From the NCBI GenBank assembly GCA_027593305.1, contig JAQCJA010000012.1:1-24029 (forward strand): 24,029 bases of DNA. Reading direction: 5' to 3'. The DNA comes from a bacterium (GTDB taxonomy: Bacteria > Latescibacterota > UBA2968 > UBA8231). Positions 1 through 7,026 of the stretch are shown piece after piece; within the stretch, counting starts at the first letter, position 1, and the number at the start of each line of letters is the position of its first letter. The translations under genes were made by a program, and so were the position numbers. The notes under the pieces are model-generated. The model was not told where the DNA came from. It was given only the letters and a program-made list of their open reading frames with translations, and made no database searches.

Positions 1-137
1 ATTACAGCAACTAGCAAAACCACGTGCCCCCTTCAATCCCTCAAACAACGATTCGTGCAACAGGCTCTAGTGTGTTCACGATAGGCCGAGCCGCAATCTG
101 CATGGGGGCTATGGGTTTGAGTAGGGAGGGAGTGGTG

Positions 138-353
138 TCAGCTGGAAGGCGGGTTGTTCGTGTAGCCAGTAGCGCCACCACCACTGCGAGTGCCGCTGCC
201 ACTGCTACTGCCGCCGTTCAGTGATTGACCGACGCTGTCGATCGCGCTGCCGATGGCCTGCCCTGCGTGGATCATGCCAGCCACGACGCCTCGAAACGCA
301 CCACCGAGGTCTGTGGCAACGAAGTAGGTGTCAGGGAAAGGTGTCTTCGGCAT
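138..353 (-). CDS. Small Gly/Ser-rich hypothetical protein (71 aa)
   Basis: I do not recognise this protein. It starts with an ATG at 353. The first 45 or so residues are mixed and mildly hydrophobic (segment FRGVVAGMIHAGQAIGSAID), and the tail is a low-complexity Gly/Ser/Thr stretch. The start lies inside the 3' end of the 53-aa ORF at 331-492, in another frame, and has no good ribosome binding site. Removing one C from the TTTCCC run near 334-339 would join the two ORFs into one protein of about 117 residues (reading DTFPDTYFVATD across the join). It may therefore be the back half of a frameshifted gene rather than an independent one. Coding status is uncertain. Confidence 0.4.
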   Translation of the reverse strand: MPKTPFPDTYFVATDLGGAFRGVVAGMIHAGQAIGSAIDSVGQSLNGGSSSGSGTRSGGGATGYTNNPPSS

Positions 354-492
354 TTACATCATTCAACATCTTGACAACGGATGTATCCGGCTCGGCAGCT
401 GTCGTTGTTGTCTCGTCCTGGTAGAGCTCAACGATCTGGCTGTGGGACCTGCCGTGGGGTTTGTGCAAGGGAAATGGCGTGATCGGGTGCAT
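331..492 (-). CDS. Small hypothetical protein (53 aa) with strong ribosome binding site
   Basis: Reading the minus strand from the ATG at 492 gives a 53-residue ORF that begins MHPITPFPLHKPHG, has a Thr run (ETTTTAAEP) in the middle and ends NAEDTFP. An AAGGAG Shine-Dalgarno sequence sits about 6 nt upstream, the best one in this part of the window, which is the main reason to believe it. No family is recognised. It lies downstream of the radical SAM gene on the same strand, separated by about 170 bases that include a hairpin. It overlaps the 71-aa ORF by 23 nt, so it may be the front half of one frameshifted gene. Confidence 0.45.
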   Translation of the reverse strand: MHPITPFPLHKPHGRSHSQIVELYQDETTTTAAEPDTSVVKMLNDVNAEDTFP

Positions 493-575
493 GTGATCTC
501 CTTGAGATGCAGACTGCGACGCGGCTGCACATCACCTATCAATCCATGTGCCAATGCACTGTGATCACACGGTTG

Positions 576-592
576 CTGTTGCCGGGCAACAG
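576..592 (-). terminator. Perfect 7-bp hairpin downstream of the radical SAM gene
   Basis: CTGTTGC-CGG-GCAACAG is a perfect inverted repeat with a 3-nt loop. It lies about 75 nt past the stop codon of the minus-strand radical SAM gene and before the next small ORF. It may end the mutasome operon, but no run of T follows on either strand, so intrinsic termination is doubtful. Nothing else is recognised in 493-666. Confidence 0.25.
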
Positions 593-666
593 TTTGCAGT
601 CTCTGCGGCGGGCCAGGAGCTGATCCTCAGCTGTAGTCCGACTGCACCACCCATGTGAGCCGGGGG

Positions 667-1761
667 CTACAATGAATCGAACAGATTCAGTTGATTGTGC
701 CCCGTGCGGCGGAAGTGATGGAGCGCCAGATCATGGTGCCGGTTCTCGAGCCGATACCGTCGTCGGGACAGATGGAAGAAACTGGCGACGACTTCGGCAA
801 GTTGACCCTCGCCGTGCATGCGGCTGCCGAAGCGCGGATCGGACAGTTCCCCATCTCGTACGGACTCGATCCGCCCGATGATCTTGCCAGCCCGGTCCGG
901 CATGTTGCGCTGCAGCCAGTCGATGAAAAGCGGCTTCACCGTCCCCGGCAGACGCACCATGATGTAGTGGGCCCATTGCGCGCCTCGGGCGGCGGCGGCC
1001 TCAAGGATGTTGGGTACCTCTTCATCATTGAGGCCGGGGATCAGCGGCGCGACATTGACACCCACGGGAATGCCCGCTTCGTGCAGAGCGGCGATGGTGG
1101 CGAGGCGCTGCTCGGGGCGAGATGTGCGCGGTTCCATTATCGCTGTCAGGGGCCGCTTGAGGCTGGTGATGGACAAAGTGACATGGACCAGGTTGCGCGC
1201 CGCCAGTTGCTGCAGGATGTCGAGGTCACGGGTGATGAGGGCGTTCTTGGTGATGATGGTGACGGGGTTGCGGAACTCGAGAAAGACTTCGAGGCACTTG
1301 CGGGTGATCGCCAGTCGCCGCTCCACGGGTTGGTAACAGTCCGTATTGCCGGAGAGGGCCACGACCTGTGGCTCCCATGATTTCTTGCGGAAGGTGTCGC
1401 GCAGCAGGTCGGGTGCATTCTCCTTGACGACGATGCGGGTTTCGAAGTCGAGACCGGCGGAGAAGCCGAGGTATTCGTGGGTGGGCCGTGCAAAGCAGTA
1501 ACTACACCCATGCTCACAACCTCTGTACGGATTGAGGCTGTAACGGAAACCGACATCGGGGCTGTTGTTTTCTGCCAGGATGGATTTCGACGAATCCACG
1601 AGAAACTGGGTGGGCACCTTATCCCTGTAGTCTTCGTCATCGAGTTCCAGTGCATCGGGCTCCAGATGCAGCGGCTCGAAACGATTGGGCGTGTTGTAAC
1701 CGGCAGCGCGGCCCTTCTTGGCTGGCGGGTTGGGTTGTTGCGAGGCGGGATGTAGCAGCAT
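667..1761 (-). CDS. SPL-like radical SAM protein, PA0069/Rv2578c family (364 aa)
   Basis: The radical SAM cluster motif C82-x3-C86-x2-C89 (CEHGCSYC) sits in the context NPYRGCEHGCSYCFARPTHE, which is characteristic of the PA0069/Rv2578c-type family related to spore photoproduct lyase. An [4Fe-4S] cluster and SAM would generate a 5'-deoxyadenosyl radical; the substrate is unknown. The length is normal for the family. The last residues are NQLNLFDSL, and QLNLF resembles the QL(S/D)LF peptide that binds the beta sliding clamp. The gene starts only 6 nt after the dnaE2 stop on the same strand, with AAAGGTGGG upstream as a possible ribosome binding site. It is therefore probably the last gene of the imuB-dnaE2 operon, which suggests a DNA-damage role (inference). 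Confidence 0.9.
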   Translation of the reverse strand: MLLHPASQQPNPPAKKGRAAGYNTPNRFEPLHLEPDALELDDEDYRDKVPTQFLVDSSKSILAENNSPDVGFRYSLNPYRGCEHGCSYCFARPTHEYLGFSAGLDFETRIVVKENAPDLLRDTFRKKSWEPQVVALSGNTDCYQPVERRLAITRKCLEVFLEFRNPVTIITKNALITRDLDILQQLAARNLVHVTLSITSLKRPLTAIMEPRTSRPEQRLATIAALHEAGIPVGVNVAPLIPGLNDEEVPNILEAAAARGAQWAHYIMVRLPGTVKPLFIDWLQRNMPDRAGKIIGRIESVRDGELSDPRFGSRMHGEGQLAEVVASFFHLSRRRYRLENRHHDLALHHFRRTGHNQLNLFDSL

Positions 1762-1767
1762 GTGGGA

Positions 1768-2181
1768 TCAACCCACCTTTCGTACGGTGTCGGGGTCGGG
1801 AGGGATGGCAGCAGCTGAATCGCCGAAGGCCTTGCCGGTGAGGACCACATCAGCACCGTCGTCGAGATGGTCCTGACCGCCGGAGGCAGAGGGGAACCCG
1901 GAGTAGCCGCCGAAGACACCTTCCAGGGGCCAGGCTTCGTGCACGATGATGCCGCGCCAACCGCCGGTGGCCTGCAGTTGGCCGCGAAAAATGATGGAGG
2001 GTTGAATGAGGGTGTCGTAGTACTGCTTGTACAGTTTGGGTCGCACGACACACTGCAGGAATCCGGTTTCATCTTCGAGGGTGATGAACATGAAACCTTT
2101 TGCTGTAGGTGGACGTTGACGCATGATGACGACACCGGCGATGGTGATCATGGCGCCATCCTGGCGCCTCAAGTCCTCACC
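1768..2181 (-). CDS. dnaE2: dnaE2 C-terminal part (OB-fold domain), after second frameshift
   Basis: This is the 3' part of the error-prone polymerase gene. From about 2181 it reads GEDLRRQDGAMITIAGVV, then RQRPPTAKGFMFITLEDETG, the hallmark OB-fold motif of DnaE/DnaE2, and ends DPDTVRKVG. The frame is the same as that of the N-terminal block (2500-5148). The intervening 2190-2590 region is conserved only in another frame, so two compensating indels are present. It would not be translated unless the indels are sequencing errors. The entry begins where similarity begins, not at a start codon. Confidence 0.8.
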   Translation of the reverse strand, partial: GEDLRRQDGAMITIAGVVIMRQRPPTAKGFMFITLEDETGFLQCVVRPKLYKQYYDTLIQPSIIFRGQLQATGGWRGIIVHEAWPLEGVFGGYSGFPSASGGQDHLDDGADVVLTGKAFGDSAAAIPPDPDTVRKVG

Positions 2182-2199
2182 AAAGGGCGGTGAGGACTT
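2171..2199. repeat. Perfect 11-bp inverted repeat at the dnaE2 frame break
   Basis: AAGTCCTCACC (2171-2181), a 7-nt loop (2182-2188) and GGTGAGGACTT (2189-2199) form a perfect hairpin inside the dnaE2 coding region. The switch between the middle-frame and C-terminal-frame homology falls exactly here. A coding sequence rarely holds such a perfect foldback by chance. It could come from a template-switch mutation, polymerase slippage at a hairpin, or a read or assembly error caused by it. Confidence 0.85.
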
Positions 2200-2590
2200 G
2201 TGCGCAGTGATTCCTCCGGTGCCGCGGCGGGTTGGACCAGGTCTAGGGGTACAAAGCGGAAGCAGGCGTCGATGGGCTGGATGTGCAGGTCGGTGAGTTG
2301 CCGGCGCGCCAGACAGATGGGGTGGGTGCGTCCGGCGCCGTGGGTTTTGTAGTCCCAGGACAGCCGTTCGGCCGAGGTCAGCGCCTGCAGTTCGGGCAGG
2401 TCCTCGGGCAGGATGAGGGGCATGTTGAAAAGGGTGGATGTATCTGCATGGGTGGCCGACGCCAGGCGGTTGGCGACAACACCGGCCTGCCACAGGGCAT
2501 CACGTGAATTGCCGGCGACCACATCCAGGGCTCCGGACCGAGCCAGGGCGTCGAGCACCTTGCGATCCAGAAATACGCGGGTCGCCTTCT
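2190..2590 (-). CDS. dnaE2: dnaE2 middle part, out of frame relative to both flanks
   Basis: In this frame the minus strand reads FLDRKVLDALARSGALDVV, then NSRDALWQAG, then LTSAERLSWDYKTHGAGRTHP. This is the usual DnaE2 stretch between the helix-hairpin-helix region and the OB fold. The N-terminal frame loses similarity after GPFTSVE (about 2587), where the expected linker of a few residues is missing or one base is extra. After the HP motif there are about 25 more residues (through LDLVQPAAAPEES) than usual before the hairpin at 2171-2199. The independent ORF in this frame begins only at GTG 2558, so expression as a separate protein is unlikely. Confidence 0.75.
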
Positions 2591-5148
2591 ACGGAAGTAA
2601 AAGGACCTGCCATTCGTGCCCAGACGATCTGTTCCGCCACTTCGTCGGACAGCCCTTTGACCGCGGTCAGTGGTTTGCGGATGGCAAGGACCCCGGCCCT
2701 GTCACGGGTCAGATCGTAGCGTGTGCCCGAGTGGTTGATGTGGGGCAGGAGCACGGGCACACCGAAGCGCCGCGCCTCTTCTTCCAGGGTCATCAGGTTG
2801 TAGAAGCCGGGTCGGTGCTGCATGAAGGCCGCCATGTGGGCCGCCGGGTGGTAGCGCTTCATCCACGCCGAGTGGTAGACGGTCTGCGCAAAGGCGGCGG
2901 CATGGGAGCGACAGAAGCCGTAGCCGATGAAGTGCGAGACGTTTTCGAAAACGGACTCGGCAATGGCCTGCGGTATGCCGCGTTCCATGGCGCCGGCGAT
3001 GAAGAGCACGCCCATTTCCTGCATACGCACCGGGTCATGCACTTTGGACATGAGGGAGCGGAAGTCGTCGGCTGCCGCCAGGGACATGCCGGCGAAGCGG
3101 TGTGCCACATCGAGGATCTGCTCCTGGAACAGGATGATGCCGTATGTGTCACGCAGGATCGGTTCGAGGCTGGGGTGTTCGTAGACGACGGGGTCCCAGC
3201 CACGGCGGCGGCGAATGAAGGGATGCACCATGCCGCTCTGCAGGGGGCCGGGGCGGAACAGGGCCACTTCGGCGACGAGATCATCGAAGGTCTCGGGCTG
3301 GTTCCTGGCGATCAGATGCATCTGTCCCTGCGACTCGATCTGGAACATGCCCACAGTGGCGCCGCTGCAGATCAGCTGGTAGACCTTGTTGTCATCCAGG
3401 GGCATACCGTCGAAGTCGATGTCGACGCCCTCGTGCCGCTGCGCCAGACTGGCACCTTCGCTGAGACAGGCCATCATGCGCAGGCCGAGGACATCGAGCT
3501 TCACCAGGCCCATGGCTTCGACATCATCCTTGTCGAACTGCACCACTTTGACACCATTGGCCGACACCTGCACGGGGGTGAAGTGTGACAGCGCCTTGCG
3601 CGACAGGATCATGCCACCGGAGTGCAGACCCAGATGGCGTGGACACAGATGCAGATCGGCGACCCGCTGCAGTAGAAGCTCTGTCAGCGGCGACGTTCCA
3701 AGGACCTTCATGATCGGCCCGCGATGTTCCGCGACATCACGCGCCTGACCGGAGGGCACCGACTGTGACAGTTGATCGACCTTTGTCATGGGCCAGCCCA
3801 GAGCCTTGGCGACGTCGCGCAGGGCGAGGCGCAGCTTGTAGGTGATGAGGGTTGCCGTCATGGCCGTCTGCTCGATACCGAAGCGCTGCTCCATCCAGCT
3901 GATGACTTCGTCGCGCCGGTCCGAATCGAAGTCGACGTCGATGTCCGGCGTGCCTTTGCGGCCGCCATGCAGGAACCGTTCGAACAACAGATTGTGCCGG
4001 ATCGGATCGACGGCGGTGATGCCGAGCAGGTAGGCAACGATGCTGTTGGCCGCCGAGCCACGTCCCGCGCAGCGAATGCCACGGGACTTGGCTTCGACGA
4101 CGACCTCGCGCACAACGAGGAAAAACTCTTCCAGTTCAAGACCACAGATGACGTCCAGTTCCTTGTGCAACTGGGCCCGCGCGGCGGCCTGACCTGCAGG
4201 CTGATAGAGACGGTTCAGACCGGCGCCGCACAGATCGACGAGCAGCTTGTTGGCGGTGATGCCCTCGGGCAGGTTCGCCGATGGCGGCGTGATGTACTCG
4301 GGGACCAGATCCACACGACAGCGCTCGGCAACTTCGCCGGTGCGTTCGAAAGCGTCGGGACAGAAGGGCAGCAGGCGCTGCAATTGGGCGGCAGACTTGA
4401 GATACGCCTCGGCGTTGCGTGGTCGTTGCGGGTGAGGCCCGGCGACGGGATGGTTGAGGCGCATGCAGGTCAGCAGATCGTAGCGCTGCCAATGCAGGGG
4501 CGTGGCAAAACGCACGTCATTGGTCACGACCGGCGGGACACCCTCGGCGGTGGCCAGATCATGCAGGCGCAGGGCGACACGACCATCCTCGGGCAGCAGG
4601 CCGTGGGTGAGTTCGACATACAGGGTATCACCAAAAACATCGTGCAGCGTACCAAGCCAGTGTTGCGCCGCCTTGTAGCGCCGGTGTGCCAGGCAGTGCC
4701 ACAGATGTCCGTCGCGGCCCCCCGTCAGACAGAGCAGACGGGCCGAGAGGGTTGCCAGATCCGCGAGGGGGACGGAGGGCACGGCGCGCTGATCGGTGGG
4801 CAACGGGTCTGACGTGTCGGGGGGCATCTGACCATCGTCGAGCAGGGCGATCCCGGCAGCGGCCAGATGTGCCCGGGTCAGCAACTGACACAGATCGCGG
4901 TAGCCACCGGCGTCACGTGCCAGCAGCACGAGGGGGGCGTCGTCGACAAGGACCTCGGCGCCGAGTACGGCATGAACACCCGCGTCGCGACAAGCCTTCT
5001 GGAAGCGCACGGTGCCGTAGACGCCATGACGGTCCGTGAGGGCCAGTGCCGGTTGTCCAAGGTGGGCGGCGCGCTGCACAAGATCGACCGGGCCGGAGCC
5101 GCCCGCACGAAAGCTGAACCAGCTGCGGGTATGCAGGTGTACGAACAT
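2500..5148 (-). CDS. dnaE2: Error-prone DNA polymerase DnaE2/ImuC, N-terminal 850-880 residues
   Basis: DnaE2 (ImuC) is the translesion C-family polymerase of the SOS mutasome and works with ImuB on the beta clamp. The N-terminus MFVHLHTRSWFSFRAGGSG is a PHP domain start (HxH). The palm follows, with GRGSAANSIVAYLLGIT and the catalytic PDIDVDFDSDRRDE (D402, D404). Further conserved blocks are LHSGGMILS, LGLRMM, FRPGPLQSGMVHPF, RDTYGIILFQEQ and GYGFCRSHAAAFAQTVYHS. Similarity stops at GPFTSVE near 2587; the remaining 30 or so residues are a frameshifted tail ending at the stop at 2500. Joined with the middle and C-terminal parts the protein would be about 1,100 aa, close to the DnaE2 norm. The ATG at 5148 lies 15 nt after the DUF6504 stop and has no strong ribosome binding site, so translational coupling is plausible. 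Confidence 0.92.
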   Translation of the reverse strand: MFVHLHTRSWFSFRAGGSGPVDLVQRAAHLGQPALALTDRHGVYGTVRFQKACRDAGVHAVLGAEVLVDDAPLVLLARDAGGYRDLCQLLTRAHLAAAGIALLDDGQMPPDTSDPLPTDQRAVPSVPLADLATLSARLLCLTGGRDGHLWHCLAHRRYKAAQHWLGTLHDVFGDTLYVELTHGLLPEDGRVALRLHDLATAEGVPPVVTNDVRFATPLHWQRYDLLTCMRLNHPVAGPHPQRPRNAEAYLKSAAQLQRLLPFCPDAFERTGEVAERCRVDLVPEYITPPSANLPEGITANKLLVDLCGAGLNRLYQPAGQAAARAQLHKELDVICGLELEEFFLVVREVVVEAKSRGIRCAGRGSAANSIVAYLLGITAVDPIRHNLLFERFLHGGRKGTPDIDVDFDSDRRDEVISWMEQRFGIEQTAMTATLITYKLRLALRDVAKALGWPMTKVDQLSQSVPSGQARDVAEHRGPIMKVLGTSPLTELLLQRVADLHLCPRHLGLHSGGMILSRKALSHFTPVQVSANGVKVVQFDKDDVEAMGLVKLDVLGLRMMACLSEGASLAQRHEGVDIDFDGMPLDDNKVYQLICSGATVGMFQIESQGQMHLIARNQPETFDDLVAEVALFRPGPLQSGMVHPFIRRRRGWDPVVYEHPSLEPILRDTYGIILFQEQILDVAHRFAGMSLAAADDFRSLMSKVHDPVRMQEMGVLFIAGAMERGIPQAIAESVFENVSHFIGYGFCRSHAAAFAQTVYHSAWMKRYHPAAHMAAFMQHRPGFYNLMTLEEEARRFGVPVLLPHINHSGTRYDLTRDRAGVLAIRKPLTAVKGLSDEVAEQIVWARMAGPFTSVEGDPRISGSQGARRPGSVRSPGCGRRQFT

Positions 5149-5163
5149 GAAAGGCGTGTGGCG

Positions 5164-5448
5164 TCAGTGGAGGATGCGAGCCAGAATCCAGGCATCTCCA
5201 TCCCCCTTCAGGTAAATTTCCACGGCACAGCTGTACGATTCGGCACGTGTTTCAGGCACCGCCTCGACGAGCAGGTAGGCACGCTTTTCGGCACACTCCC
5301 TCGTCCACCAGCGCGATTGCAGCACCCAGCGATCGAGGATGCGCAACACACGCCAGACGGATTTGCGCCAACGCCACGTACGCGGCAGGCCATCGTCGCC
5401 AACAGCGACATCGATCGGTTCGTGGTACGATTTCATGGTGACATTCAT
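5164..5448 (-). CDS. DUF6504-family protein between imuB and dnaE2
   Basis: This small basic protein has the pattern MKSYHEPIDVAVGDDGLP, then TWRWRKSVWRVLRILDRW, then aromatic-rich AEKRAYLLVEA, EIYLKGDGDAWILARILH. It matches DUF6504, a family of unknown function often found beside imuB/dnaE2. I chose ATG 5448 because similarity starts there. A GTG at 5472 would give 102 aa and overlap the imuB stop in a GTGA, which would couple translation to imuB, so either start is possible. The position inside the mutasome operon suggests a role in or around translesion synthesis, but no activity is known to me. Confidence 0.75.
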   Translation of the reverse strand: MNVTMKSYHEPIDVAVGDDGLPRTWRWRKSVWRVLRILDRWVLQSRWWTRECAEKRAYLLVEAVPETRAESYSCAVEIYLKGDGDAWILARILH

Positions 5449-5468
5449 GCAGTTGCGTGGGCCGTAAA

Positions 5469-6812
5469 TCACCGGGCCACTGGTTCGAAGCGGTACTCCT
5501 CCTCGGGGAAGAAGGGATCTGCATGGGCGCGCACGGGGCGCGTGAGTTTTCCGGGGAAACGTGATTCCATGGAACGCACGAGGGCCGGCAACAGCGCGGT
5601 GCGTTGGGCAAACAGCTGGCTCTGCTGACCGGGGAGTTCGGTGAGGCCGCTGCAGGTGATGCTCAGGCGGTGGACGCTGCGGCCGGCGGGGATCTGCCGG
5701 GTGCCGACGGTGTTGTCGGCGGTGTTGCCCGTCAGCGCCAGATGCAGCAGGGTGTCGGCGGCGTTTCGCAGCACATCAAAATGTGCCGTCGGCTCCTTGA
5801 GGATGCGGCTGGCGGTACGATCGTGGGCCCGGCGACCGTGCAGGGAGATCTCGAGGTGACGGGCACATCGACCGTCGAAGCGCGTGAGCAACTGCGCCAG
5901 CAGATGATGGAGTACGGGCTGCAGTTCGCCGGGCTCAAAAACGGGCCAGTCGAAATCGTGGGAGGTGCTCAGCACGCAGGGATCGAAGTGGGTGACAGGT
6001 GGTTCGGTGTTGGAGGGATGGAGCAAGTCGAAGAGCCGCACCCCCTCCTGGCCGAACTGGGCCTGCAGTTGCCGGCGGGTGAGGTGAATGGCGTGATGTA
6101 TGGCGCGCATGCCGAACAGACCGAGACGTTCGATCAGGTCCGGATCAAAGCGCAGCGTTTCGAGCAGGGCCACCGGCGCCTGGCGCAGAAAGGCGGGGAT
6201 CATGTGGGCGGGGACGGACGTTGAACCGGTCTTCGAACCGGTCATTCCAGCATGGCTGTAGGCTGCGGCCAGCAGCGCCCAGGAGCGGGCCGAGGAGATG
6301 CCGACGCAGGCCCCCATATCAGCCGCAAGAGTTGGCAACCGACTGTGGTCGGGGCCCTGTAGCATTGCCCAGGCGCCGTTGTCCCAGATCCCTGTGGCGG
6401 GTGCTTCGTACAGACAACCGGAGCCGCTGTGTTTGCGCCGCCCCGGTCGCAGGCTGGAGGCGAGGGGATCAGGGATGGGCTGGACCTGGGGCGTGAGATC
6501 GTACAGTCGGAAAAGAACGTGATCCCACAAGGCCTTTTCCACTGCCGGGTCGCGCAACAGAAACTGCGCCTGTGGCGCCAGACGACGGGCCCGATCCACC
6601 GGGTCACCAATGGCAATGGTGCTGCGCAAGGCCGGTGTGCAGGCCAGCACCCGGCCATGGGCGCAGGCGGCTATGGCGGTATCGACCCCATTTTTGGGAT
6701 CGCCATCCCCATTCTTGGGATCGCCATCCCCATTCTTGGGATCGTCATCATGCCAGCGCTGGGCCAGGGCCCAGGCAGCAAAGTGGGGGATATGGAAGCA
6801 GGCGAGGTCCAT
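5469..6812 (-). CDS. imuB: ImuB, inactive Y-family polymerase-like mutasome hub (about 447 aa)
   Basis: ImuB is the non-catalytic Y-family homologue that recruits DnaE2 to the beta clamp. The N-terminus MDLACFHIPHFAAWALAQ matches the ImuB start. Later blocks include RLAPQAQFLLRDP, GSGCLYEAPATGIWDNGAW (where active Y-family enzymes have a catalytic S-x-D-E) and GLFGMRAIHHAIHLTRRQL. No catalytic DE pair is seen, as expected for ImuB. Near the C-terminus PGQQSQLFAQ (about residues 394-403) fits a clamp-binding Q-x-x-L-F peptide at the usual ImuB position. I prefer ATG 6812 over TTG 6818 because it begins at the conserved MDLACFH. An in-frame 21-bp tandem repeat adds DPKNGDG copies after residue 25. 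No imuA is present upstream in this window; the neighbouring gene is divergent. Confidence 0.85.
   Translation of the reverse strand: MDLACFHIPHFAAWALAQRWHDDDPKNGDGDPKNGDGDPKNGVDTAIAACAHGRVLACTPALRSTIAIGDPVDRARRLAPQAQFLLRDPAVEKALWDHVLFRLYDLTPQVQPIPDPLASSLRPGRRKHSGSGCLYEAPATGIWDNGAWAMLQGPDHSRLPTLAADMGACVGISSARSWALLAAAYSHAGMTGSKTGSTSVPAHMIPAFLRQAPVALLETLRFDPDLIERLGLFGMRAIHHAIHLTRRQLQAQFGQEGVRLFDLLHPSNTEPPVTHFDPCVLSTSHDFDWPVFEPGELQPVLHHLLAQLLTRFDGRCARHLEISLHGRRAHDRTASRILKEPTAHFDVLRNAADTLLHLALTGNTADNTVGTRQIPAGRSVHRLSITCSGLTELPGQQSQLFAQRTALLPALVRSMESRFPGKLTRPVRAHADPFFPEEEYRFEPVAR
6691..6744. repeat. 21-bp tandem repeat inside imuB (about 2.6 copies)
   Basis: Units at 6691-6711 and 6712-6732 differ by one base, and a partial third unit covers 6733-6744. 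Read with imuB they encode DPKNGDG repeated, followed by DPKNG. The unit is a multiple of three, so copy number changes would keep the frame. It falls in a loop between the first beta strand and the next conserved block. Confidence 0.9.
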
Positions 6813-6832
6813 GCGCAAACGTTGTTATAGGT

Positions 6833-6844
6833 GAACGTTTGTAC
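6833..6844. promoter_or_regulatory. Candidate LexA/SOS box upstream of imuB
   Basis: GAAC-GTTT-GTAC on the plus strand (GTAC-AAAC-GTTC read toward imuB) fits the GAAC-N4-GTWC pattern of Gram-positive-type and several other LexA boxes, and lies 21 nt before imuB ATG 6812. imuB/dnaE2 operons are normally LexA-regulated. A TTGTTA (6822-6827) and a TATATC (6847-6852) flank it on the plus strand with a long 19-nt spacer. The LexA specificity of this lineage is unknown, so this is a candidate only. Confidence 0.4.
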
Positions 6845-7026
6845 AGTATATCGGACAAATGAAACCGGGTCAAGAAAAGCGGCGGCGAGCACATCAGCCC
6901 CCACTTTGTTGTGGGGAGAATCAGAGGGGCGCCTATCTTCCGCCTGGCACAAAATCCCGGACGGAAGCGAAACTGGTTGCCTGCGAACAAACGGTGAAGC
7001 TCAACTTTCGAAATCCCGCAAACTGG

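Noticed and set aside
1..137. Possible gene at the left edge
   Set aside because: The short frames there show no domain, ribosome binding site or coding bias that I could support.
2413..3588. 391-aa plus-strand open frame
   Set aside because: It is antisense to dnaE2, whose motifs are clear on the minus strand; long shadow frames are common at this GC.
6859..7026. N-terminal extension of the glycosyltransferase gene
   Set aside because: The 56 extra residues have no membrane or domain features, and codon use looks unlike the following gene; ATG 7027 just before the first helix is preferred, though not proven.
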